Assembly: GCA_029260025.1 (NCBI GenBank)
Contig: JAJDDZ010000209.1
Span: forward strand, 1-34,685
Direction of reading: 5' to 3'
Length of the DNA stretch: 34,685 bases
Origin: Phycisphaerae bacterium
GTDB lineage: Bacteria; Planctomycetota; Phycisphaerae; UBA1845
In this document: positions 22,456-31,632 of the stretch, in pieces
Layout: each line of letters starts with the position of its first letter
Numbering within the stretch: the stretch's first letter is position 1
Translations under genes and position numbers: made by a program
Notes under the pieces: model-generated
What the model was told of the DNA's origin: nothing
Seen by the model: the letters and a program-made list of their open reading frames with translations, nothing else
Database searches by the model: none

Positions 22456-23676
22456 ATGATCCGCCATCTCAAGACGCTTGGGCCAGGGCTTCTCGTGACC
22501 GCTGCCTTTGTCGGTCCGGGGACGGTAACGACTGCCACGAGCGCCGGCGCATCGTACGGGTTCGCACTCCTCTGGGCGATCGGATTTTCCGTAATCGCGA
22601 CAATCGTTTTCCAGGAAATGGCAGCCAGACTCGGGCTGGTGGCAAAGATGGATCTAGGGCAGGCTCTCCGCGAAAGCATCCCCAACCCTCTCGCCCGAGC
22701 GCTCATGGCAGCCCTGGTCGTTGGCGCGATCGCTGCAGGGAATGCCGCCTACGAGATGGGAAACATCGCGGGGGCAGCGATGGCGTTAGAGACGATCACC
22801 GGCGTGAGTTCTCGCGCGTGGTCGGTTTGCATCGGCGCAAGTGCAGCCGCGATTCTTCTGGTAGGAACCTACTGTCGGTTCGAGCGAATCCTCGTCGCGA
22901 TGGTCATCTTGATGAGTTTGACGTTCCTAGCAACAGCCATCGTCTTTCGCCCCGATGTTTCTGAGGTTCTCTCCGGGTTGTGTCGACCGACCATGCCAGC
23001 CGGGTCGCTAACGACGGTCATAGCTTTGATCGGTACAACCGTCGTTCCATACAATCTCTTTCTTCACGCCGGAGCAGTTCGTGCTAAGTGGGCGGGTGTT
23101 GATGACACTTCGTCAGCACTTCGCGCGGTTCGATGGGATACTGCGCTCGCCGTCGGGTTGGGCGGTGCGATGACGGGTGCGATCGTAGTCACCTCAGCCT
23201 CAGTCTTCGCGCCGGGTACGGAGATCACCAATATCGGGCAAATGGTCGAACAGCTGAGACCACTTCTTGGAGTGGCCGCTGCCCCGGTCTTTGCGATCGG
23301 ACTAACGGCTGCCGGTCTGACCAGCGCCATCACCGCACCTCTCGCAGCCGCCTATGCAACCGCTGGCGTACTCGGTTGGCGTGGCGGACTCGCATCGATG
23401 CGTTTTCGCTTGGTTTGGTTTGCGATTATCGTGATCGGAACCGGGTGTGCGGTTTTAGGGACCAAACCTGTGAGCGCCATCCTCTTCGCCCAGGCAGCCA
23501 ATGGCATCTTACTACCCATCGTTGCGGTCTTCCTAATCTTTGCGGTCAACCGTCGCGCGATCATGGGTCGCCACGTCAACGGCACGGTTGCGAATGTATT
23601 GGGCGTGGCGTCTGTGTTACTGATCTCAGGTCTAGCAGGTTGGAAGCTGTTTTGGATGCTCAGGGGTATTCTCTAA
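22456..23676 (+). CDS. Nramp-family transporter with non-canonical metal site
   Basis: A 406-residue inner-membrane protein with about 11 transmembrane helices in the LeuT-like fold of Nramp (divalent metal/proton) carriers. The family backbone is clear: GPGLLVTAAFVGPG at TM1, ARLGLVAKMDLGQALR after TM2, GNAAYEMGNIAG, and TTVVPYNLFLHAG at TM6. In Mn/Fe carriers TM1 has DPGN and TM6 has MPH. Here they read GPGT (20-23) and VPYN (197-200), so the metal-binding Asp, Asn and Met are all replaced. It is related to the divergent Nramp-like clade, and its substrate (Mg2+, another cation, or none) cannot be given. Its stop overlaps that of the convergent SGNH gene by four bases (CTAA). Confidence 0.9.
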   Translation: MIRHLKTLGPGLLVTAAFVGPGTVTTATSAGASYGFALLWAIGFSVIATIVFQEMAARLGLVAKMDLGQALRESIPNPLARALMAALVVGAIAAGNAAYEMGNIAGAAMALETITGVSSRAWSVCIGASAAAILLVGTYCRFERILVAMVILMSLTFLATAIVFRPDVSEVLSGLCRPTMPAGSLTTVIALIGTTVVPYNLFLHAGAVRAKWAGVDDTSSALRAVRWDTALAVGLGGAMTGAIVVTSASVFAPGTEITNIGQMVEQLRPLLGVAAAPVFAIGLTAAGLTSAITAPLAAAYATAGVLGWRGGLASMRFRLVWFAIIVIGTGCAVLGTKPVSAILFAQAANGILLPIVAVFLIFAVNRRAIMGRHVNGTVANVLGVASVLLISGLAGWKLFWMLRGIL

Positions 23677-24752
23677 GAACGTTCTTGCGATCGATCGCCT
23701 AGAGGCAGGGCAGTGGATCCGTCATCTCGCAACGAGTTGACCACATCAGTCGCCAACCACTTGGAAAGCTTTCGCGCTCCGTCAGCGTGCAGATGAACTG
23801 GATCAAAAAAATCAGCGTCTTCTAGGAACCCACTCGGCAGGCGAACGACTTGGGTTCGTGTCACGTAGGCGATGCGCTCGACCATCGCGAGATAAGGAGC
23901 GTTCGTCTCAGGGCGACTCCACGGAGCAGCGATCGACGTAACGGGGATCTCCAGAAGTCGAACCTCGATTCCGGCAGACTGAAGAAGCTCGACGGTTTGT
24001 TTCAGCGCCTCAGCAAGCGGTCCACGCCGCGAAAACCCGCTAGCCATCCGAGCCAACGTCTCATCATCCACCTCTGGCGGTGCGAGGCGCGGAAGTCCAG
24101 AGATATCGTCATCCCATCGCGCCCAACCGCGCTGCGTGTACGTTATCTTCGATCGTGGCGATGTCGGCGCACCCATCGCAACACGCCGAGCAAACGTTCT
24201 AATGTCATCCCATTGGTGGTAGCTACCCAGTAGTGACGTCGCCAACGTATCCCAAAATAGGTCCGACTCACACGCCCACGCGAGGGGTAGGTCTCTAAAC
24301 TCGCCGAGCGCACGTAAACCGTACAGCATCGTGTCCGTCTTGTTCGAATCAGCCACGGCAGGACTAACGCCAAGGTAGACGAGTTTCGGGTGGCGTTCGC
24401 TCTCGACGATCCGTCTCGCTAACAAGAAAATTGTGACCGTGCTCGCAGCTGACGTGGCCAGGTTCAGACTTCGTACAGGCCTCCCGCCAGCATCTAACGC
24501 TGTCTCGTCCACCGTGGCCGGGTCGATCCCGCACCACTCATGCGATGTTCCGAGAAAGACAACATCAGGCGTTTGGACCTCTGTCTCGTACAAGGCAAGC
24601 TTGCCGCGAATTATGTTGCGACCCATGTATGGATCAGAAACCTGAACCCATCCGACAGTCCAATCGCCGACCACAAACGCCGCCATGAATCCAAGCGCGA
24701 TTTGAATCGCATGCCAAGATGGTTCTCGATGATGTGCTCGTGTGGAATTCAT
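23673..24752 (-). CDS. SGNH-type acyltransferase partner of MBOAT protein
   Basis: A 359-residue protein with one N-terminal membrane anchor (about 14-36) and an extracytoplasmic SGNH/GDSL-like domain, comparable with AlgJ/AlgX/DltD proteins. Block I is FLGTSHEW (Ser about 70) and the C-terminal block is DPVHLHADGARKLS (Asp/His about 315-318), giving the catalytic triad. Such proteins receive an acetyl group moved across the membrane by an MBOAT carrier and place it on an exopolysaccharide. The MBOAT gene lies directly upstream with only 12 bases between, so they form one unit. Confidence 0.85.
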   Translation of the reverse strand: MNSTRAHHREPSWHAIQIALGFMAAFVVGDWTVGWVQVSDPYMGRNIIRGKLALYETEVQTPDVVFLGTSHEWCGIDPATVDETALDAGGRPVRSLNLATSAASTVTIFLLARRIVESERHPKLVYLGVSPAVADSNKTDTMLYGLRALGEFRDLPLAWACESDLFWDTLATSLLGSYHQWDDIRTFARRVAMGAPTSPRSKITYTQRGWARWDDDISGLPRLAPPEVDDETLARMASGFSRRGPLAEALKQTVELLQSAGIEVRLLEIPVTSIAAPWSRPETNAPYLAMVERIAYVTRTQVVRLPSGFLEDADFFDPVHLHADGARKLSKWLATDVVNSLRDDGSTALPLGDRSQERS

Positions 24753-24764
24753 GTTGTCACCGCA

Positions 24765-26162
24765 TCAGAATTGAAAATAGATGAATGCTTCCCCCCCAGG
24801 ACTAATCAAAAAAAGCAACCAGCAACAGGCTCCCGCGAGCGCCCCCTGCGCGGTCGGCGGGAGCTGTCCAAATCGACGCCCAAGTGCTCGAAACAACGGG
24901 TGACAGTGGGCAACGGCGCATGCGAACACGATCAGAGCAATGCGTTTTCCGTGTACCGGCGCGGGCGAGAAGTTGGTGAGACTTGACAGCATTGACGTCA
25001 CCGTTTCCCAGTCCGGTGCTCGAAACAATAGCCACCCAAGGCAAGTTGCATGAAACATCAGGCAGGCGCGGACGATAGGCGCTGGCCCTGACGGGACACG
25101 TTCGGTTGCGGATTTGTGACGCCTGCGCAAGACGCGCTCGCCGATCAATAGCGCCGCATGATAAACACCCCAAGCGACAAACGTCCAAGCTGCCCCGTGC
25201 CACAATCCGCCCAGCGTCATCGTGATAAGAAGGTTGCGAACGGTAAACCACTGTCCGAATCTCGATCCGCCCAGTGGAATGTAGAGATAGTCGCGCAACC
25301 ACGTCGAAAGCGTAATGTGCCAACGCTTCCAAAACTCCGACGGCGATGTAGCGAGGTACGGGGCGTTAAAATTCTCAGGGAACTTCAATCCCAGCAAGTG
25401 ACCTATCCCGATGGCGCAATCGGTGTAACCAGAAAAGTCCATATAGATCTGAAATGCGTAGGCGTAGAGCGCAATCCAAGCTGAAATGCCGGTATAACCC
25501 GCCGGGTCAGCAAACACGACGTCAACATAAAGAGCGAGCGTGTCGGCCACGACCATTTTCTTGAACAGTCCGCGAAAAAGACGAAAGATCCCAGAGGAAA
25601 AATCAGCTTGTCCAAATGTCTGCTGTTCTTGAAGTTGCGGGAGAAGCTTCTTGCTGCGAACGATGGGTCCCGCGACAAGCTGCGGAAAACAAGACACAAA
25701 CACAGCGAAGTTGAGCAAACTCCGTTCAGCCTTCGCTCCGCGATACACGTCGATGGTGTAGGACATTGTCTGGAACGTGTAGAAAGAAATTCCCATCGGC
25801 AGAACGACGTTCAGCGCCGGAAGATCGCCCGCAATACCAATGGTTGCCAGAAGGGCTGTCACCCCTTCGCTGAAAAAGTTGTAATACTTGAACGTCGCAA
25901 GAACCCCGAGGTTGGTCCCGATGCTCAGTAGCAGTAGAGATTTCTTGCGCGACGACTCGTTCGATCGTTCGATCCACTGCGCACAACAGAAGTCCACAAG
26001 TGTGCTTAACGCCATCAAGCCGCAAAAACGCCAATCCCACCAGGAATAGAAAAAGTAGCTTCCGATAAGAAGTGACCACCGCCGACCCGATCCTCGCAGC
26101 GACCAATAGGTCACCAACATCACTGGCAGAAACAGTGCAAATGCGGAGCTATTAAACAGCAT
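24765..26162 (-). CDS. MBOAT-family O-acyltransferase (AlgI-like)
   Basis: A 465-residue polytopic membrane protein of the AlgI group. It starts MLFNSSAFALFLPVML and carries YYNFF, GISFYTFQTMSYTIDVYRG, FPQLVAGPI, GYTDCAIGIGHLLG, FWKRWHITLSTWLRDYLYIPLGGS and GGLWHGAAWTF. The histidine of the last motif is the family's catalytic residue, and the FWKRWH histidine is the second conserved one. It moves acetyl groups from cytoplasmic acetyl-CoA to the outside, where the SGNH partner encoded next uses them. The polysaccharide target is not encoded in the window. Confidence 0.95.
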   Translation of the reverse strand: MLFNSSAFALFLPVMLVTYWSLRGSGRRWSLLIGSYFFYSWWDWRFCGLMALSTLVDFCCAQWIERSNESSRKKSLLLLSIGTNLGVLATFKYYNFFSEGVTALLATIGIAGDLPALNVVLPMGISFYTFQTMSYTIDVYRGAKAERSLLNFAVFVSCFPQLVAGPIVRSKKLLPQLQEQQTFGQADFSSGIFRLFRGLFKKMVVADTLALYVDVVFADPAGYTGISAWIALYAYAFQIYMDFSGYTDCAIGIGHLLGLKFPENFNAPYLATSPSEFWKRWHITLSTWLRDYLYIPLGGSRFGQWFTVRNLLITMTLGGLWHGAAWTFVAWGVYHAALLIGERVLRRRHKSATERVPSGPAPIVRACLMFHATCLGWLLFRAPDWETVTSMLSSLTNFSPAPVHGKRIALIVFACAVAHCHPLFRALGRRFGQLPPTAQGALAGACCWLLFLISPGGEAFIYFQF

Positions 26163-26259
26163 GACGTACGCGGTTCCTCGGTGGTTACGTCTTGTTATCG
26201 GAAGGAGGCAATAGTAAGTTGAATAGAGGTCAATGCGCGGCGAGACTATCGGGACAGGC

Positions 26260-27564
26260 CTATTGGTCCAGAACCGGAACTTCAGAAAGCATCCGGCGAA
26301 CTTGCGTGAGCGACTCTACGAGTTGTCGATCAACGGTCAATAATGTCGTCCCTGCGACTTGTTCATCCACGGGTCCAACGTCGAGTGCGTGGCGTGCTCG
26401 TTGAATGCCCATCGTTTCATATTCGTCCAAAGAAATCACGATATCCGGCAAGATTCCCCAGTTATCGGTATCAAGATTGCCGGGCGTTCGATGGATGATA
26501 CGTCCGTCGGGCAGTTTGTAATGCGCGACCGTAAGCTTAATCGCACCGCCATGCCCGGTCAGCTCGATTCGATGTTGAACACTTCCTTTGCCAAAGCTCC
26601 GCTCTCCAACCACGATCGCACGACCCCGTGCCTGAAGAGCGCCCGCCACAATCTCTGCGGAGCTCGCCGAACTTGAATTGACCAGCACAACGATTGGAAT
26701 TTCGGTGATCGATCCCGGAGACGTCGCACGGTATTCCTTGATCGCCTGACGACGAGTCACCGTTGAAAGAATCGACCCGTCTGACAGAAAACGGTCTGCC
26801 ATAGCGATCGCCGAGTTCATTAACCCGCCCGGGTCAAACCGAAGATCGAGAATGATCCCGCGAACCCCGCCAACCAGTAGTTCCCGCAACGCCTCATCGA
26901 ATTGTTGCATTGTGCTAGCGCGAAAACTACTCACCCGGATGTAACCAATGCGATCCTCGCGATCGATGAAATAGTCCCAGCTGTCAGGTCCGCTTCGACG
27001 AAAACCGCGAACTGTTCGTACAGTAATATGCTCGCGCGTAATTGATAGCTTCTGCGGCTCATCTTCACCGGGATGGCGAACCAAGATTGTGATGACCGCT
27101 CCCACATCACCAGCTAGAAGTTCTTCCACGTTAAGAACTGACCGCCGTTCAAGGTCCACCCCATCGATGCTCAGAAGTTCATCCCCCGCCAGAACTCCGG
27201 CACGCGCCGCCGGTCCCCCTTCGATCGGCGCGATGACCACGAGCTTCCCTTGACGAATACCAAGCTCAATCCCGATCCCCTCAAACGCCCCCCGACTGCG
27301 CCGCTCAAACCTCGGCAACTCATTCGGAGCGATGTATCCGCTATAGGGGTCAAGTTGAAACATCATCCCCCGGATTGCACCGTCAACCAGGACGTCCGGC
27401 TCGATGCGCTCCACATACTTCTGCCTGGCGAGCGCGTCCACTTCAACCAGCGCGCTATAGGTATGAAATACCGAGTCCTGCTTCGCCATCATGGGCGGAA
27501 GTTGCAAGAACATCAGCGCCGTCACCGCGAAAATCGAAAGCCAAATCAATCCGCTCTTACCCAT
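26260..27564 (-). CDS. C-terminal processing peptidase, S41 family
   Basis: A 434-residue exported serine protease (CtpA/Prc type). It has an N-terminal signal/anchor (about 1-26), then an N-terminal helical cap (YSALVEVDALARQKYVE), a PDZ domain (about 88-175: FEGIGIELGI...AARAGVLAGDELLSIDGVDL), and the S41 catalytic core. Ser about 299 (NSSSASSAE) and Lys about 326 (GERSFGKGSVQ) form the Ser/Lys dyad. DLRFDPGGL is the usual oxyanion-side motif. ATG 27564 was chosen because the membrane segment begins there; the frame is open to an ATG at 27645, which would add 27 polar residues. It is divergent from the YkgJ-like gene. Confidence 0.95.
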   Translation of the reverse strand: MGKSGLIWLSIFAVTALMFLQLPPMMAKQDSVFHTYSALVEVDALARQKYVERIEPDVLVDGAIRGMMFQLDPYSGYIAPNELPRFERRSRGAFEGIGIELGIRQGKLVVIAPIEGGPAARAGVLAGDELLSIDGVDLERRSVLNVEELLAGDVGAVITILVRHPGEDEPQKLSITREHITVRTVRGFRRSGPDSWDYFIDREDRIGYIRVSSFRASTMQQFDEALRELLVGGVRGIILDLRFDPGGLMNSAIAMADRFLSDGSILSTVTRRQAIKEYRATSPGSITEIPIVVLVNSSSASSAEIVAGALQARGRAIVVGERSFGKGSVQHRIELTGHGGAIKLTVAHYKLPDGRIIHRTPGNLDTDNWGILPDIVISLDEYETMGIQRARHALDVGPVDEQVAGTTLLTVDRQLVESLTQVRRMLSEVPVLDQ

Positions 27565-27745
27565 GAAATCGCCAAGAAACAATGAGTCCGATACTACGGT
27601 CGCTACGCACCCGGCGCGCGCCCCTTCAACATCGTTTTCGTCCACCCACGATCATCGCTGGATAGAGACGCCTTACCTCGACGACATTGACGATTAACCG
27701 TAAGATATCGGACGGATTCGCGAGACGCCCGAGAGCAGCAACATC

Positions 27746-28171
27746 ATGCCCAAGGAAAAATGGTACAAAGACGGTCTAAAATTCGCCTGCACCCAGTGCG
27801 GAAACTGCTGCAGCGGCGACCCCGGCTACGTCTGGGCGACCAAGGATGAAATCAAGAAAATCTCCGAGTTCCTCGGTCGAGACGATGCCTGGTTAGACAA
27901 AAAACACGTCCGACGCGTTGGCTTGCGGTATAGTTTGACAGAAAAAAAAGACGGCGACTGTATCTTCCTAGCGCGCGACGGTGAGAAGGTTGGCTGTAGT
28001 ATTTACTCGGTCCGCCCGATGCAATGTCGAACCTGGCCATTCTGGACAGAGAATCTCAAATCCGAAGCCGCCTGGAACGAACACAGCGAAACGTTGTGCC
28101 CTGGTATGAACCAAGGAAAAAAGCACGACTTCGTCCAAATCGAGCTAATTCGCAAGCAGCGAACGTGGTAG
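27746..28171 (+). CDS. YkgJ-like cysteine-cluster (Zn/Fe-binding) protein
   Basis: A 141-residue cytoplasmic protein with the family signature at residues 15-22, CTQCGNCC, a middle cysteine (DGDCIFL, GCSIYSVRPMQCRTWPFW) and a late cysteine in ETLCPGM. These are the eight or so cysteines of the CxxCxxCC (YkgJ, UPF0153) family, thought to hold a metal. The RPxxCRxWPFW string is also typical. The function of the family is not settled. It stands alone, about 180 bases from the divergent protease gene. Confidence 0.92.
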   Translation: MPKEKWYKDGLKFACTQCGNCCSGDPGYVWATKDEIKKISEFLGRDDAWLDKKHVRRVGLRYSLTEKKDGDCIFLARDGEKVGCSIYSVRPMQCRTWPFWTENLKSEAAWNEHSETLCPGMNQGKKHDFVQIELIRKQRTW

Positions 28172-28300
28172 GGAGGGGCTTCAAAGGGAAAGCTCTTGTG
28201 TGGCACCGGTTTGTAACCTGTGCAAAGTCACGCATACGCGCGTGAACTGGACACGCAACCCTAATCCGGCGCTTTGAGAAAACATGCGACGCGTCCCCGC

Positions 28301-29242
28301 CTATTTCTTAACTAAAAGCCCAGCCTTCAGCGTCGCAAGCTTCCCCGCTGGCAACTTCGAGGTCTTCTTCAGTACGTCCATGTAGTACGCAACTTCAAAA
28401 TCCTCAACCGGGTATCCGCAGTTACCCTCCGGACCAACAGAGTCAACCAGCTTCTTCCCGTTCCCATCGATCACGGCAAAAAACGGGATGCCAAGGCCTT
28501 CATCTTTCCCAAACTCTTCCGCCACGTCTTCCCCGTCCGTCATGCGTTCAATGTCGATCTTCACCCGAACGAAAGCGCTATCGAAAATCGCAACAACGTC
28601 TTCGCGGGCAAAGTACGCGTCGAACTTCTTACACCAGCTGCACCAAGGGGCTGAGAAGTGTGCGAATACCTGCTTCGACTCAGACTTTGCTTTCGCAATA
28701 GCAGATGACATCACCGCCTCCGCCGAAACCGGGGCTGCTTTGTACTTCTTTAGGACCTCGTGAACCTTGCCGTGGTCATAGCCCTTGCCTTTTTCAAGCG
28801 GTTCCGTGTTAATCGCCGCCAGCTTCTTCCCGTCCGCATCAAGCACCACCCAAACAGGCAGCCCCTTCTCGATCGGATTCCCATACTTGGCGATCGTCGC
28901 TGCGTTGTGTTGTCTCTCGCCGACCGTGTCCACATCAACAAGCACGAGAACGTATTCATAGTTCATCGTCTTGGCGATCTCTTTGTCGTCCGCGAGAACC
29001 CCGTGCAAGATGTGACACCAACTACACCAGTTCGCTCCGAATTGAAGAAGTACCCGCTTGTTGTCATGCTTGGCAATTTCAAGGGCGTCGGCGATTTGCT
29101 GCGCACCGTCAGCCGTTGTGTCGTAAATAGCAGGGCGTTTCTTCTTATCGCCAGCCGCCACGCTCGGGCACGTCACACCCAGTGCGATCGCCGCGGCCAA
29201 ACAAAGTTGAACAGCCGCTGATGTACGTCTGCAAATGGACAT
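28301..29242 (-). CDS. Secreted protein with two thioredoxin domains
   Basis: A 313-residue exported protein. Signal peptide 1-30 (ends VAAG). The first thioredoxin-like domain (about 45-165) has WCSWCH (Cys73, Cys76) and a cis-proline in GLPV. The second (about 172-300) has WCSWCK (Cys201, Cys204) and GIPF. Both active sites are intact and end in Cys, not Sec. It is likely a periplasmic thiol-disulphide reductase or isomerase, similar to DUF255/thioredoxin_7-type proteins. GGAGAG seven bases before ATG 29242 fixes the start; the frame is open for 59 codons upstream but lacks such a site. Confidence 0.92.
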   Translation of the reverse strand: MSICRRTSAAVQLCLAAAIALGVTCPSVAAGDKKKRPAIYDTTADGAQQIADALEIAKHDNKRVLLQFGANWCSWCHILHGVLADDKEIAKTMNYEYVLVLVDVDTVGERQHNAATIAKYGNPIEKGLPVWVVLDADGKKLAAINTEPLEKGKGYDHGKVHEVLKKYKAAPVSAEAVMSSAIAKAKSESKQVFAHFSAPWCSWCKKFDAYFAREDVVAIFDSAFVRVKIDIERMTDGEDVAEEFGKDEGLGIPFFAVIDGNGKKLVDSVGPEGNCGYPVEDFEVAYYMDVLKKTSKLPAGKLATLKAGLLVKK

Positions 29243-29369
29243 GGTGTTTCTCTCCGTTTTGGGAATAAGGATAGGCTCGCCGCAGGTTCGTCGCTCGAAA
29301 CGTTTTGCTGGCTGAGTTTCGCGGGTTCCGAGTGTATCACCCGAGCGCGACAAACGCCAAGAAGACTGC

Positions 29370-29846
29370 TCAATCGTCCTTTGTCTCGTCCTCGTCGGGC
29401 TTTTCTGAGTCGTCCCCACCCGTTCCCTCGCCGCGTTTCACTCCCCGCCAACGCGCGAAAGGCCCCCGGAAGAAAGCAATCAAAGGATACAACCCCATAA
29501 TGAACCCAACATTCGCCACCAGCACCGCGCAAAGAGGATAAAGCGTCCCCACTGCACAGCTCTTGAGCTCAAGATCCGGCGGCGCAATGCTCGACCCGAC
29601 GTACGCCGGATAAAACTCAACCCACCCAAGCTCCGCCGCATAAGCATCAAGTGGCCACCACCCCCGAAGAGGCCCAGTAAACTCAATCCGCGACTCCCCA
29701 TCCCCAAAGCTAACACGAAGCTTCGTCCCCCCGTCGTATTCGCTGCCAACAGTCCAAATAGACTCACTCGTCCACATCATCGCCGCATAAAGCAACAAGA
29801 ACGCCGACAAGCAACTCAGCAATAGTATGGATGCTTTGCGAATCAT
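29370..29846 (-). CDS. Two-TM membrane protein, unknown function
   Basis: A 158-residue protein with a transmembrane helix or signal anchor at about 6-25 (ILLLSCLSAFLLLYAAM), an extracytoplasmic loop of about 80 residues (beta-rich, SFGDGESRIEFTGPLRGWW), a second helix at about 100-127, and an acidic cytoplasmic tail (GGDDSEKPDEDETKDD). The layout resembles its upstream neighbours, but it lacks their zinc ribbon. It lies 16 bases after the alpha/beta hydrolase gene on the same strand, so it is probably in that unit. Not a recognised family. Confidence 0.75.
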   Translation of the reverse strand: MIRKASILLLSCLSAFLLLYAAMMWTSESIWTVGSEYDGGTKLRVSFGDGESRIEFTGPLRGWWPLDAYAAELGWVEFYPAYVGSSIAPPDLELKSCAVGTLYPLCAVLVANVGFIMGLYPLIAFFRGPFARWRGVKRGEGTGGDDSEKPDEDETKDD

Positions 29847-29862
29847 CGCAGACGTTCATCCA

Positions 29863-30615
29863 TCATAAACAGAGGCCAATATATTTCTCAACAAACCGAG
29901 CATTCGTCCCCCCTGTATGTCCGCCCGCATTGTCCGCACTCGCAAATTCCTTCCGCCACGCGATATCTTTCACCTTTGCGTAAAGACGTTTCTGAGAAGC
30001 CGTCGCATCGCGCGGTTTGTGAAACCCCTTGATCCCCGCAGAGCACGGCCCGCAAAACTTACGGTCAGCCGTCCCCGCAATCGCAACAGCAAACCTCAGC
30101 ATCTTGTCTTTCTTCGATGTCAAAACGTAGAACTTATCACGAACTTTCGCAAGGGCGTTCGATAAATCGTAGTGCTTACTCAACGACGATCCAAGAAGCA
30201 CAACATTCGAAACCCGGTGCGTCAACGGCAGTTCCTCAAGCGCATAGACCGCGACCGCGGTCCCGGCCGATAGCCCCATCAGGTTCACCGCAGCCCCAGG
30301 ATGCGAATCCATGTAGGCCACGATCTCCGCTGCCACCTCGCGAGCTTTTTTTCGTTTGTACTTGTTGCTGGTGTTTTGATCCGCAACGATCCCAAACCCC
30401 GTCTGCCACGAACGGTTCTCAAACCCGCCCGGATACCCGCCAGCTTTGAGACCAGCCCGAACACCCCTCCCCCAGTCGGTCAGCTTGCTACCTCCGCCCG
30501 CACCATCAAGATAATAAACCTTCCCATACCGATCGAGCTCATGCTCATGAACATGCGTAATCGCACACCCACCAAAGTTCAACAGAAACCCCACTGCCAA
30601 GAACTTCAAAACCAT
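29863..30615 (-). CDS. Alpha/beta-hydrolase lipoprotein
   Basis: A 250-residue exported protein. The signal peptide ends LLNFGGC (Cys17), a possible lipobox. The body has the alpha/beta-hydrolase nucleophile elbow GLSAG (Ser116), a later aspartate in LTSKKDKML and a histidine in AGGHTGG near 232, which would complete a Ser-Asp-His triad. Esterase or lipase activity on extracytoplasmic material is likely; the substrate is unknown. GGAGGG six bases before ATG 30615 fixes the start. It lies 19 bases after the preceding gene of the membrane-protein cluster. Confidence 0.85.
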   Translation of the reverse strand: MVLKFLAVGFLLNFGGCAITHVHEHELDRYGKVYYLDGAGGGSKLTDWGRGVRAGLKAGGYPGGFENRSWQTGFGIVADQNTSNKYKRKKAREVAAEIVAYMDSHPGAAVNLMGLSAGTAVAVYALEELPLTHRVSNVVLLGSSLSKHYDLSNALAKVRDKFYVLTSKKDKMLRFAVAIAGTADRKFCGPCSAGIKGFHKPRDATASQKRLYAKVKDIAWRKEFASADNAGGHTGGTNARFVEKYIGLCL

Positions 30616-30634
30616 CAAGAACCCTCCGAAATCG

Positions 30635-31165
30635 TTAATCAGAAATCGATCCCTTTCGCCCACGCATCAAATACCCAACCCAAAGTCGCGTAGGCCACGC
30701 AAGCACACTAATCGACGACAACAACAAGACGCCAGACATCGGCACGCTCAGCGTCAGATCCCCGCAAACCTGGTAGCTTGCAATCGGATCCCCGCCAACG
30801 CCTTGCACAGCATAATTCCGCTCAAGATCAAAAACATACCAGACCCGCGAGACCTCAGCCTCAGGGAAATCAGTAAAGATCTCAGGGCCAAAGTCATTGG
30901 CTGCGATCGGCGGATCGAGACCAACCTCCGGTCCGCATTGCGTCACATCAAAAGAAAAATCCCCATCAGCCACAGAGATCGCCCCCGGCTTCGCAGCCCA
31001 GCCAATAAAGTCAGCAAGCAAAGAATCCCCACTCGTATCCCACCGCCCGTTCATCGCCGCCTGCACCCATATGATCATAAGGCAAGCCCACATCGCCAAA
31101 GACGGAACAAGAAGAACAATCGCAAGTCCCAACCGAGCCCGCCGAAATAACCGTCCAATGATCAA
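30635..31165 (-). CDS. Two-TM membrane protein of the cluster, TTG start
   Basis: A 176-residue protein with a basic start, a transmembrane helix at about 13-36 (GLAIVLLVPSLAMWACLMIIWV), an extracytoplasmic loop of about 95 residues and a second helix at about 145-168 ending in GRKGSISD. It lacks the C-terminal zinc ribbon of its upstream neighbours. The TTG at 31165 is preferred over the ATG at 31186: GGAGG lies seven bases before it, and it overlaps the upstream gene's stop as TTGA, a classic coupling arrangement. Function unknown. Confidence 0.7.
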   Translation of the reverse strand: MIIGRLFRRARLGLAIVLLVPSLAMWACLMIIWVQAAMNGRWDTSGDSLLADFIGWAAKPGAISVADGDFSFDVTQCGPEVGLDPPIAANDFGPEIFTDFPEAEVSRVWYVFDLERNYAVQGVGGDPIASYQVCGDLTLSVPMSGVLLLSSISVLAWPTRLWVGYLMRGRKGSISD

Positions 31166-31632
31166 CGCAAAACCTCCGTGCCGCATTCAGGACAAACGCC
31201 TGACTCGTTGCCGGTCAAGTTGTATTCGCAGCGGATACATAAGCCAGCCTTGAGCCGACGCCGCTTGACAAGAAAAGGCAAGAGTGGAACGACAACCACC
31301 AGCAGAGAGGCGAGCAGTGGAACGTGAAGCGGAAACTTGAACTCCCACTCACCACCCCCGAGATCATTGAAGCTCGGCAAGAGCGTCCAAGGGCTGTATA
31401 TCGGCGAGCTGTAAGACCGGAAAGCTCCATACCAAGGGCGGGCGATTGGTACTGCTCCTAGATTCTTTACGTTATTGCCAAACACGACGCCATGCTCAAT
31501 GTAGAGATAGTAGCGGCTTTGACTGTCCGTCCATCCCATGACCCGGAAAAAGCTATTGGAAATCGTGAAAACTGTCAGCGTCATGCAACCCAAAGCGACC
31601 CACCACCACCATCGCCGTTTGTTCTGTCTCAA
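31162..31632 (-). CDS. Membrane protein with C-terminal zinc ribbon (type 'CEYNLTGNESGVCPECG')
   Basis: A 156-residue protein. RQNKRR precedes a Trp-rich first helix (WWWWVALGCMTLTVFTI). An extracytoplasmic loop of about 75 residues follows, then a second helix (about 110-128, VPLLASLLVVVVPLLPFLV), and then KRRR and the zinc ribbon CIRCEYNLTGNESGVCPECG near the C-terminus. This layout, two helices and a cytoplasmic ribbon, is that of its two upstream neighbours. The TTG at 31632 overlaps the preceding stop as TTGA with GGAG eight bases before; a GTG at 31641 is the alternative. Common in Planctomycetota; function not known to me. Confidence 0.75.
   Translation of the reverse strand: MRQNKRRWWWWVALGCMTLTVFTISNSFFRVMGWTDSQSRYYLYIEHGVVFGNNVKNLGAVPIARPWYGAFRSYSSPIYSPWTLLPSFNDLGGGEWEFKFPLHVPLLASLLVVVVPLLPFLVKRRRLKAGLCIRCEYNLTGNESGVCPECGTEVLR

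Noticed and set aside
28203-28223. GGTTTGTAACC palindrome shared with about 3594-3604
   Set aside because: An 11-base match is expected many times by chance in a window this size.
28301-29242. Possible second selenoprotein in the double-thioredoxin gene
   Set aside because: Both active sites read WCSWC with normal Cys codons and there is no in-frame TGA.
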